Part shown: positions 25,729 through 33,267 of the stretch, piece after piece
Layout of the letters: every line of letters begins with the position of its first letter
Numbering within the stretch: the first letter of the stretch is position 1
Source: an uncultured Pseudomonadota bacterium
GTDB lineage: Bacteria; Myxococcota_A; Bradymonadia; Bradymonadales; GCA-2716585
DNA: 34,028 nucleotides
Assembly: GCA_937890335.1 (NCBI GenBank)
Contig: CALBXO010000359.1
Coordinates: 1-34,028, forward strand
Direction of reading: 5' to 3'
Translations under genes and position numbers: made by a program
The notes under the pieces: generated by a model
What the model was told of the DNA's origin: nothing
Seen by the model: the letters and a program-made list of their open reading frames with translations, nothing else
Databases searched by the model: none

Positions 25729-26772
25729 TCAGCGGGACGGGGGCGCCAGGAGCTCGTCCACCAGCAGCGAGCAGCCCCGCGGCCGGGCTCCCCCCAACCG
25801 GCCGCGCAGCGCAATCGCGTCGCCGTCGTCCGCGCGTGCCACGACGCTGCCCAGATCACTGGTCTGCACGCTGACGACGCTGTCGATGTTGCTCAGGTCG
25901 GTAAAGCGGAGAATGCCATCCACCCCGTCACTGACTGGGGAGAGCGTCTGGGGGTCGTGGGCCGTGACGCGGCACCACGGCGGCGCGTGGAGCGGGCCCC
26001 CATGCCGTCCCCACAGCTGGCTGCCCAGCTCCGTCATCCCGTATTCCACCACATGTTCCACGTCGCCCAGATGGGTCCGCGCGAGGGCGTCGAGCTGGTC
26101 GGGGTCCAGGCTGCGACTCTTGCCCTTGAACCCGCCGGTGGTCATCAGCACCGACCCCGTGGCCAGCCGCGCGGCCAGCCCGCGACTGGCCATGATGTCG
26201 AGGACGTGAACGAGCGCGAACGACGTCGCCAGGATCTGCACGGGTACCCCGTGTGCCGCCGCCTGCGCGATCCACTCGATCCCTGCGTCCACATCGAGAC
26301 CGCCGTCATCCCAGGCAAACGTGGCGCCCGCGCAATGTTGCTCCGCCATCAGCCCGAGCATGCTGCTCAGCGACGAATCCGGTAGCTGGGCTGGCGTCGG
26401 GGCGAGCATCAGCGCGGCGAGCTTCGCGGTGGGCAGATTGCGGCGGATCTGCGCCAGCGCGCTGGCGTGGTAGACGCCCGTGTCTCTCAGGTGGTGCTCG
26501 CCTCGGGCACCGTCGGTCGTGCCGCTGGTCCGGAAGGTGACGCCCACCTCGCTGGACTCTCCGCAGAACAGGGCCGCGTAGCGGAAGACATCGGTGGGGA
26601 CGGTCGGGATCTCCGTCCAGCTGCGCGGGACTGGACGCCCGGCGCAGAACCGTGCGTAGGGTAGGTTGCGGACTCGCTGGTGTGCGTGGAGTGCCAGCGC
26701 GAGCTCCCCAAAGGACGTGTCGCGCGCTCCGTCGATGAAATCTCGGACGCGTTTTCGGAGCGGGCTTGTCAT
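25729..26772 (-). CDS. LuxE-family acyl-protein synthetase
   Basis: LuxE activates fatty acids with ATP and holds the acyl group for reduction by LuxC. The 347-residue product starts at ATG 26772 (MTSPLRKRVRDFIDG). Family motifs include PTVPTDVFRYAAL, FRTSGTTDGARG (the ATP-binding Ser/Thr-Gly loop of the adenylating superfamily), LMTTGGFKGKSR, VVEYGMTELGSQ and PRGCSLLVDEL near the end. A clear ribosome binding site is not visible. It is divergent from the HEAT-HEPN gene (137-bp gap) and lies 206 bp upstream of the lipoprotein gene. The matching LuxC-type gene is about 8.4 kb away on the other strand. AMP-ligases of other kinds share the loop, but the overall order fits LuxE best. Confidence 0.87.
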   Translation of the reverse strand: MTSPLRKRVRDFIDGARDTSFGELALALHAHQRVRNLPYARFCAGRPVPRSWTEIPTVPTDVFRYAALFCGESSEVGVTFRTSGTTDGARGEHHLRDTGVYHASALAQIRRNLPTAKLAALMLAPTPAQLPDSSLSSMLGLMAEQHCAGATFAWDDGGLDVDAGIEWIAQAAAHGVPVQILATSFALVHVLDIMASRGLAARLATGSVLMTTGGFKGKSRSLDPDQLDALARTHLGDVEHVVEYGMTELGSQLWGRHGGPLHAPPWCRVTAHDPQTLSPVSDGVDGILRFTDLSNIDSVVSVQTSDLGSVVARADDGDAIALRGRLGGARPRGCSLLVDELLAPPSR

Positions 26773-26854
26773 CTTGGTCGCGTGGTCGTCGTGAGAATTG
26801 GGCCGCGCGGGATGACCCGGCGGCGTCACCCTGTTGCTACCACGGTCATGCTGG

Positions 26855-26882
26855 TTGACCACCTCCGATTGGCGGCGATAAT
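26855..26882 (+). promoter_or_regulatory. Sigma-70-type promoter of the HEAT-HEPN gene
   Basis: TTGACC (26855-26860) and GATAAT (26877-26882) are separated by 16 bp; each matches the consensus in five of six positions. Transcription would start near 26889, giving a leader of about 20 nt that holds the GGAGG (26901-26905) ribosome binding site before ATG 26910. The rest of the gap has no clear second promoter for the divergent LuxE-type gene. Confidence 0.6.
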
Positions 26883-26909
26883 CCATTTTCCCACAACCGC
26901 GGAGGCTCG

Positions 26910-29798
26910 ATGGCCGACGTTTCGTCGCCGACACCGTACGTTCTGGAGGTTCCCGACGCGGTCGCGGACCTTCAGCACCGCTTTCTGGTCCAACCCCGCG
27001 AGTCCGAGCGCGTCCGAATCCTGATGGAGCTCGGCAGGCTGGGGCACGAGCAGATCGACGAGACGTACCCCTTCCGCGAGTCCGTCGCCCGGACCCTCGT
27101 CGAACTCTACAACCTCAGTGTCTGGTGGCCGGAGAAGCGGGCGATCCTGCGGGCCATGGGCGAGTGCCGCGGCTCGGTGGTGGTTTTTCGCTATCTCCTG
27201 CGCACACTGGACACGCTCGACATCGACGACGGCGCGGAGGGCACAGAGACCGTGACGGCGATTCTGGATGCGTTTGGCCGCATCGGACTGCCCGCGGCAG
27301 GCCCCGTGATTCTGCGCCGCTACATGTCACCGGAGGTGCCGGATCAGGTTCGCCTCCAGGCCCTGGAGGTGCTCGGGCATCTGGGGTTCAACGAGTGCGA
27401 GTCGGAGATTCTGGAAGCCCTGGACGGCGGCGGCGACGCGCGCATCGTCGCGATCTACGCGCTGGCAGAGCTCGTCAGCGCCACCGGTGTGGACCAGGTG
27501 CAGGCGATCCTGGAGGCTGCGTGGGAGGACGGCGAGCTCGAGTTTGACCACGATCGGGAGCTGGTACGAGCCGGGGTGACCCACCTGTGTACCCTGGGGC
27601 ATGCGTCGGCGGCGCGCTGGGTGGAGCGGTTGCTCTACACGCATGAGCCGGACCTGCGCAGCCTTGGGCTGTGGGGGCGCACCGTCTGGAAGAAGAACTC
27701 CCGCGGCGACCTGTTGGATCTGATCACGTCAGCCCTGGACGAGGAGGACGACTACATTCGCGCCTGGCTCGGGCGCAGCATGCGCACCTACGACGCGGAG
27801 GAGGTCGTGGAGGCGGGCGAGGCGTTCTGCGACACCGAAGTGGGGCAGCTGCGGCTGGTGCAATTGCTCGGTGAGGTTGGCGGGCCCGTGGTCCATGAGT
27901 GGCTGTGGGAGCGTTTTCTGCGCAGGCCCGCCAGTGCCCAGGTGCAAGCCGTGGCGCTGCGCGCGCTGCGGACCGTGAGTGAGTACGAAGGGCGGGAGCT
28001 GTTCAAGCTCGCCAGTTCCGGGCACGCGGCGGTGAGCAGCGCCGCCATTCGAACGGCGAGCAACTACGGCCCTCTGTCACTGCTGGAGCCCCTGCTCGAA
28101 CTTCTTGAAGACGACGAGCCGGTGGTGCGGCAGGAGGCGGTGCGCGGTCTGCAGCACCTGCTGCTCGCGCACCGCCCAGCCCATGTGCAGCTGCGCGAGA
28201 ACAAGGGCCAGATCCGGGGTCACCACCCGGAGGACATGCCCGTGGACGACGCGCGCATGGAGCTCGTGGACACCGGGTTCCGAAAGATACTCAAGCGAGG
28301 TGACGACGGCATGGCGCAGGCGCTGGTCGCGTACGCCGTGGCGAACCTGCGCCGGCGCGAACTCTGGCCGCGCGTGCTGAAACTGGCGGAGAAGAGCCAG
28401 GACGAGTTTGCCAGGATCGCCGGGTACCACGCGCTGCTCGACGCCCCGCACGAAGACCAGATCGAGCGGTTGATGACCGCGTTCTCCGACGAGAGCAGCC
28501 GTGTCGCGCGATCGGCGTGCATCCGAACCGTCGCGCCTCTTCTCAGTGGGCTTCGCAAGCCCGACGCAGAGCGGGAGGAGGCTCTGCTTGGCGCGATCAG
28601 CGACCACGTGGACGACGCCAGCGAGTACGAGCTCGTCATCTACGCCCACGCCCTGGGGCTGCTGCGGTCTGCGGACCCACTGCCGGTATTGGATCGCATC
28701 GCTGCGCGGGGCGGCCACCGCAGCAAACTCGAGGTCATCAGCGGGCTCGGCAGACAGAGTCGGCTGGGGGCCGACGAGATCCTGGAGCGCATTGACAATG
28801 TGCTCGCCGGGGAGGAGGCGGACTCGCGTGTTCGCGCCGTGGAGGCGCTGGCCTATATGCACCGGCGCGAGGCCAGCGACCGGCTGATCGATCGGCTGTC
28901 TGGGGAGGAGGACGGTCGGGTGCGGACGCACGCTGTGCGGGCCCTGGCCGGACTGGGACGGTCGCGCCGGGGGCTGAGCGTCTCGACGGACAAGCTCGAT
29001 GTGGCGCTTGAGTTCGTCACGCGGCTGCTGACGCGGGAGAAAGAGGCGGTGCCGCTGATGCACCGCACCACGGTTCAGGAAGATCTCATCGACCTCAAGC
29101 TGGCACTCTGGCAGCAGATGAGCGCCGGAGGCGTAGACGACGAGCGGGTCGAACGCGTGATCTCGGAGCAGCTCGGCGACGGGCTCAAGCTGCTGACCCG
29201 CTACGGTGCAGCGGCCGACGAGGCGCTGCGGGCGCTGCGCGGCGCGGAGTTCTTTCACCTTCAGTCTCGAGAGATGCCGGCGTCTGCGGATCTCAGTCCC
29301 GCCATCCTCAGCTACACCAAGGCGATCGAGCTGTGGCTTCACGTGCGCCTCACCGATCTTCTGGGCGCGCTGCGCGACGTGGCCAAGGACCGGTACGAGA
29401 CGGTGACGGCTACGTGGGACCAGTACGAGCTGCTGTGCCGCCAGTTGGTGACGATCCCCGTCGAGGACGCCAACCGCGCCGTGGATTGGACCAAGGTTCC
29501 GCGGGTCGCCAAGGCGATGAAGGAGAAGAAGTTCACGGCGGACTGGCGCACATTGTCCATCAGCAACAGCGGGGCGATCGTGATCTTCTACGGGGTGGAG
29601 CGGCCGGAGTTTGGCGCGACCAACGCCCTGAATCTGCTGGGCACGCCAGAGGCGATCCTCGGCATCGCGGTCAACTCCCTCGCTCTGGCGGCCCTGCGCA
29701 ACGCGATGGCGCATGAGCAGTCCGCCAGCAGGGCGGATCTGGAGGCGTGTCGCAGCCTGGCCTACGACATCATGCGCGGCATCGCCACCTGGGGCTGA
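26910..29798 (+). CDS. HEAT-repeat protein with C-terminal HEPN-like domain
   Basis: The 962-residue product has no signal peptide. Residues about 30-700 are helical HEAT-type repeats, with units such as RLQALEVLGHLGF, VVRQEAVRGLQHLL and SRVRAVEALAYMHRREA. The last 160 residues form a different helical domain: it opens with SYTKAIELWLHVRLTDLLGAL and ends with LRNAMAHEQSASRADLEACRSLAYDIM. R930 to H935 is an R-x4-H motif with Asn after Arg, the hallmark of HEPN domains, many of which are RNases in toxin, CRISPR and other conflict systems. HEAT repeats usually bind protein or nucleic acid, so this may be a sensor-effector fusion. It is not next to a known defence gene. Start ATG 26910 has GGAGG 4 nt upstream. 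Confidence 0.85.
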   Translation: MADVSSPTPYVLEVPDAVADLQHRFLVQPRESERVRILMELGRLGHEQIDETYPFRESVARTLVELYNLSVWWPEKRAILRAMGECRGSVVVFRYLLRTLDTLDIDDGAEGTETVTAILDAFGRIGLPAAGPVILRRYMSPEVPDQVRLQALEVLGHLGFNECESEILEALDGGGDARIVAIYALAELVSATGVDQVQAILEAAWEDGELEFDHDRELVRAGVTHLCTLGHASAARWVERLLYTHEPDLRSLGLWGRTVWKKNSRGDLLDLITSALDEEDDYIRAWLGRSMRTYDAEEVVEAGEAFCDTEVGQLRLVQLLGEVGGPVVHEWLWERFLRRPASAQVQAVALRALRTVSEYEGRELFKLASSGHAAVSSAAIRTASNYGPLSLLEPLLELLEDDEPVVRQEAVRGLQHLLLAHRPAHVQLRENKGQIRGHHPEDMPVDDARMELVDTGFRKILKRGDDGMAQALVAYAVANLRRRELWPRVLKLAEKSQDEFARIAGYHALLDAPHEDQIERLMTAFSDESSRVARSACIRTVAPLLSGLRKPDAEREEALLGAISDHVDDASEYELVIYAHALGLLRSADPLPVLDRIAARGGHRSKLEVISGLGRQSRLGADEILERIDNVLAGEEADSRVRAVEALAYMHRREASDRLIDRLSGEEDGRVRTHAVRALAGLGRSRRGLSVSTDKLDVALEFVTRLLTREKEAVPLMHRTTVQEDLIDLKLALWQQMSAGGVDDERVERVISEQLGDGLKLLTRYGAAADEALRALRGAEFFHLQSREMPASADLSPAILSYTKAIELWLHVRLTDLLGALRDVAKDRYETVTATWDQYELLCRQLVTIPVEDANRAVDWTKVPRVAKAMKEKKFTADWRTLSISNSGAIVIFYGVERPEFGATNALNLLGTPEAILGIAVNSLALAALRNAMAHEQSASRADLEACRSLAYDIMRGIATWG

Positions 29799-29933
29799 GG
29801 CGGCCCGGACGCCACAGTTCACGTTGGTCACGACACGGTCAGGGAGCGGTCGCGGCGCAACACGCGCGCGCAAGGTGAGCCCAGGCGTGTCGCCGACCCA
29901 GCGCTGGCAGAGACTGTCACCGACGGCCCGGAT

Positions 29934-29962
29934 TTGACGCGCGGCCTCGGACCGGCTAGATC
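29934..29962 (+). promoter_or_regulatory. Candidate promoter for the double-cysteine lipoprotein
   Basis: TTGACG (29934-29939) and TAGATC (29957-29962) are 17 bp apart. The -35 is a good match; the -10 matches in three of six positions. It would give a leader of about 60 nt before ATG 30031, and GGAG (30020-30023) is a fitting ribosome binding site. The rest of the 232-bp gap after the HEAT-HEPN gene shows no gene and no clear terminator. Confidence 0.4.
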
Positions 29963-30030
29963 CACGCGCCTGAGTAAACATCCCGCCGATTTCTTTGATC
30001 CATGTGCGCGGGTGTGATTGGAGTAATGTC

Positions 30031-30975
30031 ATGAAAAAGACGCTGTTTGTTCTCCTCGCTGCCGTGGCCCTGGTTGGCTGCGGTGATTCCACCAACACCG
30101 ACTCCGAAGAAGGAAACAACGGAGGCGGCAAGGCCGACCAGGCAAACAACGGCGCGGCCGCCTGCACGTTGGAGGAGGACGAGTCGCGGGAGATCAACCA
30201 ATTCGTTCTCAACGATCACGTGCAGTACCGCTGCTCCGGCGACACGGGATTCGTGGCGACCGCCTGCTGTTCGGCGGAGATCGAGGAGTACACCGCGGTC
30301 AGCACCTGCCCGCTGCAGGCCAAGTGGAACGACGCCGGCGGTACCGACCGCCGCTGTGTGGCGGACACGGCCCTCAGTGATGGCAGCGAGTTCGTGCCCA
30401 CCGCCTGCTGCGCCGCCCTGTGTGGCGCCGATGTCAGCTGGCGCGAGCAGGAGAACGGCACGTTCTGCGTGAACGACGACGGCCAGTTTGAGAACTCGGC
30501 CTGCTGCCTGGTCAAGGACCGCGACATCTGCGACGCCGCGGAGTACGACGAGTTCGTGAGCGCCGACGAGCGCCGTCACTGCCGCAACCCGAGCACGGGA
30601 CGCTTTGCGCCGGCCGGTTGCTGCGTGGACAAGTGCTTCGACATCATCTCCGCCGGTGAGGTTGTGCCGGAGTCGTGCCTGGCGCGGGTCGAGGCGGAGT
30701 GCGAGAACGCCGCGCTCAACGGTGGGAACCTGTGCGCCAACGTGGACACGGGTCGCTTCGTGAAGGCCGCGTGCTGCGACTATGGCGACGACGCCGACGC
30801 AGCGCAGACCGCCGACGGCGCCTTCCTGTGTGAGGAGGTCAACGACGACATCATCCGCTGCCAGACCGGCGACGATGGCGCGTGCGACCGCTCCGAGGCG
30901 GCCATCGCCGACGGGTCGCTGGCCGAAGGTTGCTGCGGCTTCGAGCGCGGCGACGCCTTTGAGTTCTGCTTCTGA
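30031..30975 (+). CDS. Lipoprotein with six double-cysteine repeats
   Basis: The 314-residue product has a lipobox (LVGC, Cys17), a short Asn/Gly-rich linker with GGGKADQ, then six repeats of about 45 residues. Each repeat ends with a Cys-Cys pair after a small residue (TACC, TACC, SACC, AGCC, AACC, EGCC), usually preceded by Gly-x-Phe-x. Separate cysteines early in each repeat suggest internal disulfides. I know no named family for it. It is acidic and probably a surface or periplasmic protein. It stands alone: a candidate promoter lies before it and the next gene begins 31 bp after its stop. Confidence 0.85.
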   Translation: MKKTLFVLLAAVALVGCGDSTNTDSEEGNNGGGKADQANNGAAACTLEEDESREINQFVLNDHVQYRCSGDTGFVATACCSAEIEEYTAVSTCPLQAKWNDAGGTDRRCVADTALSDGSEFVPTACCAALCGADVSWREQENGTFCVNDDGQFENSACCLVKDRDICDAAEYDEFVSADERRHCRNPSTGRFAPAGCCVDKCFDIISAGEVVPESCLARVEAECENAALNGGNLCANVDTGRFVKAACCDYGDDADAAQTADGAFLCEEVNDDIIRCQTGDDGACDRSEAAIADGSLAEGCCGFERGDAFEFCF

Positions 30976-31006
30976 TACCAGGCAGTTGTGGTAGCCTCCG
31001 GGCGCC

Positions 31007-32467
31007 ATGAAGAACCTGAACCTTTGGATCGATGGGAAGTCCGTGCCGGCGTTGTCGGGGCGGACTTTTCTGCTTCACGACCCGGCCACCGGCGTGGCCA
31101 TCTCCCAGGTGCAAGAGGCGCAGGCCGCCGACGTCGACCTCGCCGTTCAGGCTGCGCGACGTGCGCTGCACGGTCCCTGGGGTGCCCTGCCGCACCACGA
31201 GCGGCTGGACCTGCTCATGGGCGTCGTGGACGGCATCATGCGCCGGTTTGACGAGTTTCTCGCCGCCGAGATTGCCGACACGGGCAAGCCCGTGGGGCTC
31301 GCATCGGTCGTGGACATCCCCCGCGGCGCGGCGAACTTCCGCATCTTTGCCGAGATGGCCCGGAACCTGTCCACGGAGTGCTTCCCGATGGACACGCCGG
31401 ACGGGGCGGGCGCGCTCAACTACGCGCTGCGTGTGCCACTGGGCGTGGTGGGCGTCATCTGCCCTTGGAACCTGCCGCTGCTGCTGATGACCTGGAAGGT
31501 CGGCCCCGCGCTCGCGGCGGGAAACACGGTGGTGGTCAAGCCGTCCGAGGAGACGCCGAGCACCGCCACATTACTGGGCGAAGTCATGGCCCAGGTCGGG
31601 ATCCCGGACGGCGTGTACAACGTAGTGCACGGGTTTGGACCCGGGTCCGCCGGCGAGGCGCTCACCCGGCACCCGGACGTGGCGGCGGTCACGTTTACGG
31701 GGGAGAGCGCGACGGGCGCGGCGATCATGCGGTCGGTCGCGGACCATGTGAAGCCCGTGAGCTTCGAGCTCGGCGGCAAGAACGCGTCGATTGTCTTTGC
31801 GGACGCGGACTTCGACGCGGCGGTCTCTGGCACCCTGCGCAGCGCGTTCTCCAACTGCGGCCAGGTCTGTCTCTGCTCGGAGCGGGTGTACGTGGAGCGG
31901 CCCATCTTCGACCGCTTCGTCGCGGCACTGAAGGCCGGCGCCGAGGGACTCAGACGGGGCGATCCGCTCGAGGCGGAGACCACAATGGGACCGCTGGTGT
32001 CGGCGCAGCACCGGGACAAGGTCGCGTCGTATTTTGCGCTCGCGCGCGAGGAGGGCGCGACTGTGGTCACCGGCGGACAGGTGGCGCAGATGCCCGGGAA
32101 GCTGGCGGGCGGCTATTGGGTCGAACCGACCATCTGGACCGGCCTTGCCGAGGACAGCCGGTGCGTGAAGGAGGAGGTCTTTGGCCCCGTCTGCCACGTG
32201 GCGCCTTTTGACACCGAGCAAGAGGCCATCGCATTGGCGAACGACACCGAGTACGGACTGTGCGCCGCGATCTGGACCGGCAACCTGGCCCGCGCACACC
32301 GCGTGGCGGCCGCGATGGATGTCGGCATCGTCTGGGTCAATTCCTGGTTCCTGCGAGACTTGAGGACTCCCTTTGGGGGCACGGGTCGCAGCGGAATCGG
32401 CCGCGAGGGCGGCGTGCACTCCATCGATTTCTACACAGAACTCAAGAACATCTGCATCAAGCTATGA
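31007..32467 (+). CDS. 2-aminomuconic / 2-hydroxymuconic semialdehyde dehydrogenase
   Basis: This NAD-dependent aldehyde dehydrogenase (486 residues) oxidises the ring-fission semialdehyde to the muconate. Catalytic E254 (FELGGKN) and C288 (NCGQVCLCS) are present, as is the cofactor-binding PWNLPLLLMTWKVGPALAAGN. The ending VWVNSWFLRDLRTPFGGTG, SGIGREGG and FYTELKNICIKL is that of XylG/DmpC/AmnC/NbaE-type enzymes and of animal ALDH8A1, and sets it apart from general aldehyde dehydrogenases. The next gene overlaps its stop (ATGA) and encodes a RidA protein, which favours the amino substrate (2-aminomuconic semialdehyde, from 3-hydroxyanthranilate or aminophenol) over the hydroxy one. The ribosome binding site is weak. 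Confidence 0.9.
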   Translation: MKNLNLWIDGKSVPALSGRTFLLHDPATGVAISQVQEAQAADVDLAVQAARRALHGPWGALPHHERLDLLMGVVDGIMRRFDEFLAAEIADTGKPVGLASVVDIPRGAANFRIFAEMARNLSTECFPMDTPDGAGALNYALRVPLGVVGVICPWNLPLLLMTWKVGPALAAGNTVVVKPSEETPSTATLLGEVMAQVGIPDGVYNVVHGFGPGSAGEALTRHPDVAAVTFTGESATGAAIMRSVADHVKPVSFELGGKNASIVFADADFDAAVSGTLRSAFSNCGQVCLCSERVYVERPIFDRFVAALKAGAEGLRRGDPLEAETTMGPLVSAQHRDKVASYFALAREEGATVVTGGQVAQMPGKLAGGYWVEPTIWTGLAEDSRCVKEEVFGPVCHVAPFDTEQEAIALANDTEYGLCAAIWTGNLARAHRVAAAMDVGIVWVNSWFLRDLRTPFGGTGRSGIGREGGVHSIDFYTELKNICIKL

Positions 32468-32865
32468 CCTCCATCATCCTTGAGGATCGGGCCCCAGCGT
32501 TGGCGGCGTATCCGCACGCGCGTGTCGTGGGCGATCTCATCTTTGTCAGCGGCATCTCCTGTCGGCGTCCGGACGGAACCCACGCGGGGGTCGGAGACAT
32601 TCGCGTGCAGACGCGCGAGGTGATTCAGAACATCGGGACCATCCTGGCGGCCGCGGGGGCCAGTGTCGCGGATGTGGTCGACATTACGGTCTTCCTCGTG
32701 CACATGGAGGACTACGGTGGTATGAACGAGGTCTACAACGAGTTCTTCACCCAGGAGGCGGGGCCCGCCCGGACCACAGTGGCCGTGCACCAGCTCCCGC
32801 ACCCAAACTTGCTCGTGGAGATGAAGGCTGTCGCAGCCAGACCCACGACGACGGACAAGACATGA
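32464..32865 (+). CDS. RidA-family protein, putative 2-aminomuconate deaminase
   Basis: The 133-residue product is a RidA/YjgF-type trimer-forming deaminase. The family core is visible: VGDLIFVSGISCRRPDG, VQTREVIQNIGTILAAAGAS, DVVDITVFLVHMEDYGGMNEVYNEFF, and GPARTTVAVHQLPHPNLLVEMKAVA with the Arg that binds the substrate carboxylate. General RidA hydrolyses enamine by-products of PLP enzymes. But in aminophenol/nitrobenzoate and 3-hydroxyanthranilate pathways a RidA relative is 2-aminomuconate deaminase and lies beside the semialdehyde dehydrogenase, exactly as here. Its start overlaps the upstream stop by ATGA, and its own stop overlaps the next start in the same way. Confidence 0.85.
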   Translation: MTSIILEDRAPALAAYPHARVVGDLIFVSGISCRRPDGTHAGVGDIRVQTREVIQNIGTILAAAGASVADVVDITVFLVHMEDYGGMNEVYNEFFTQEAGPARTTVAVHQLPHPNLLVEMKAVAARPTTTDKT

Positions 32866-33170
32866 CCGACGGACAAACTGGAATCCACATCAAGACCGGC
32901 TTCTTTTTCCTCATGTGGATGCTCTACTTCTTCAAACCAGCCATCGAGGTCGACGGGGAGAAGACGCAGCTCAAATGGGGCAAGGCGTTCATCCCTACCA
33001 CGCCGGGTCAGCACGAGGTGGAGGTCTACTACAACTACATCTTTGGCCCGACCAGCCGTGCCAAGATGACCGTGAACGTCCCTGAGGGTGGCCATGTTGC
33101 GCTGACCTACAGCGCGCCGCCGCTGATCTTCATGAGCGGCAACCTCAAGAAGGTCGACGCGCTCAAATAG
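32862..33170 (+). CDS. Small unassigned protein translationally coupled to the deaminase
   Basis: The 102-residue product starts at ATG 32862 inside the overlap ATGA with the RidA stop. It has one hydrophobic segment (about 12-26, FFFLMWMLYFFKP), then a predicted all-beta region: IEVDGEKTQLKWGKAF, TPGQHEVEVYYNYIFG, KMTVNVPEGGHVALTYSAPP. I do not recognise a family; the beta pattern resembles small Ig-like or PEGA-like modules attached to a membrane anchor. A catabolic role is not evident, so its place in an aromatic operon is puzzling. The frame and overlap make it a real gene. Confidence 0.75.
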   Translation: MTDGQTGIHIKTGFFFLMWMLYFFKPAIEVDGEKTQLKWGKAFIPTTPGQHEVEVYYNYIFGPTSRAKMTVNVPEGGHVALTYSAPPLIFMSGNLKKVDALK

Positions 33171-33242
33171 CCCTGCCACAGACGGCGCGCGCGGGGCGCT
33201 TGTGGCTCTCGGGCGTGGGCTGTGACGGGCTTGGACTTCATG

Positions 33243-33260
33243 AGTAGAACGTGTTCTACT
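33243..33260. promoter_or_regulatory. Perfect 18-bp palindrome, KstR-like operator
   Basis: AGTAGAACGTGTTCTACT is a perfect inverted repeat (8-bp arms, GT centre) ending 7 bp before the start codon of the acylating acetaldehyde dehydrogenase. Its core TAGAACGTGTTCTA fits the form TnnAACnnGTTnnA that I recall for the TetR regulator KstR of steroid-degrading actinobacteria. No Shine-Dalgarno lies between it and ATG 33268, so it may cover the transcription start. The rest of the 97-bp gap has only a weak hairpin (GCCACA 33175-33180 with TGTGGC 33201-33206). Operator activity is inference. Confidence 0.65.
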
Positions 33261-33267
33261 CCGCCGC

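Noticed and set aside
14971..33170. A single tryptophan-to-crotonyl-CoA pathway joining glutaryl-CoA dehydrogenase with the aminomuconate genes
   Set aside because: Such a route is known in mammals, but the genes are 16 kb apart in different units and the acylating acetaldehyde dehydrogenase points to the meta-cleavage exit instead.
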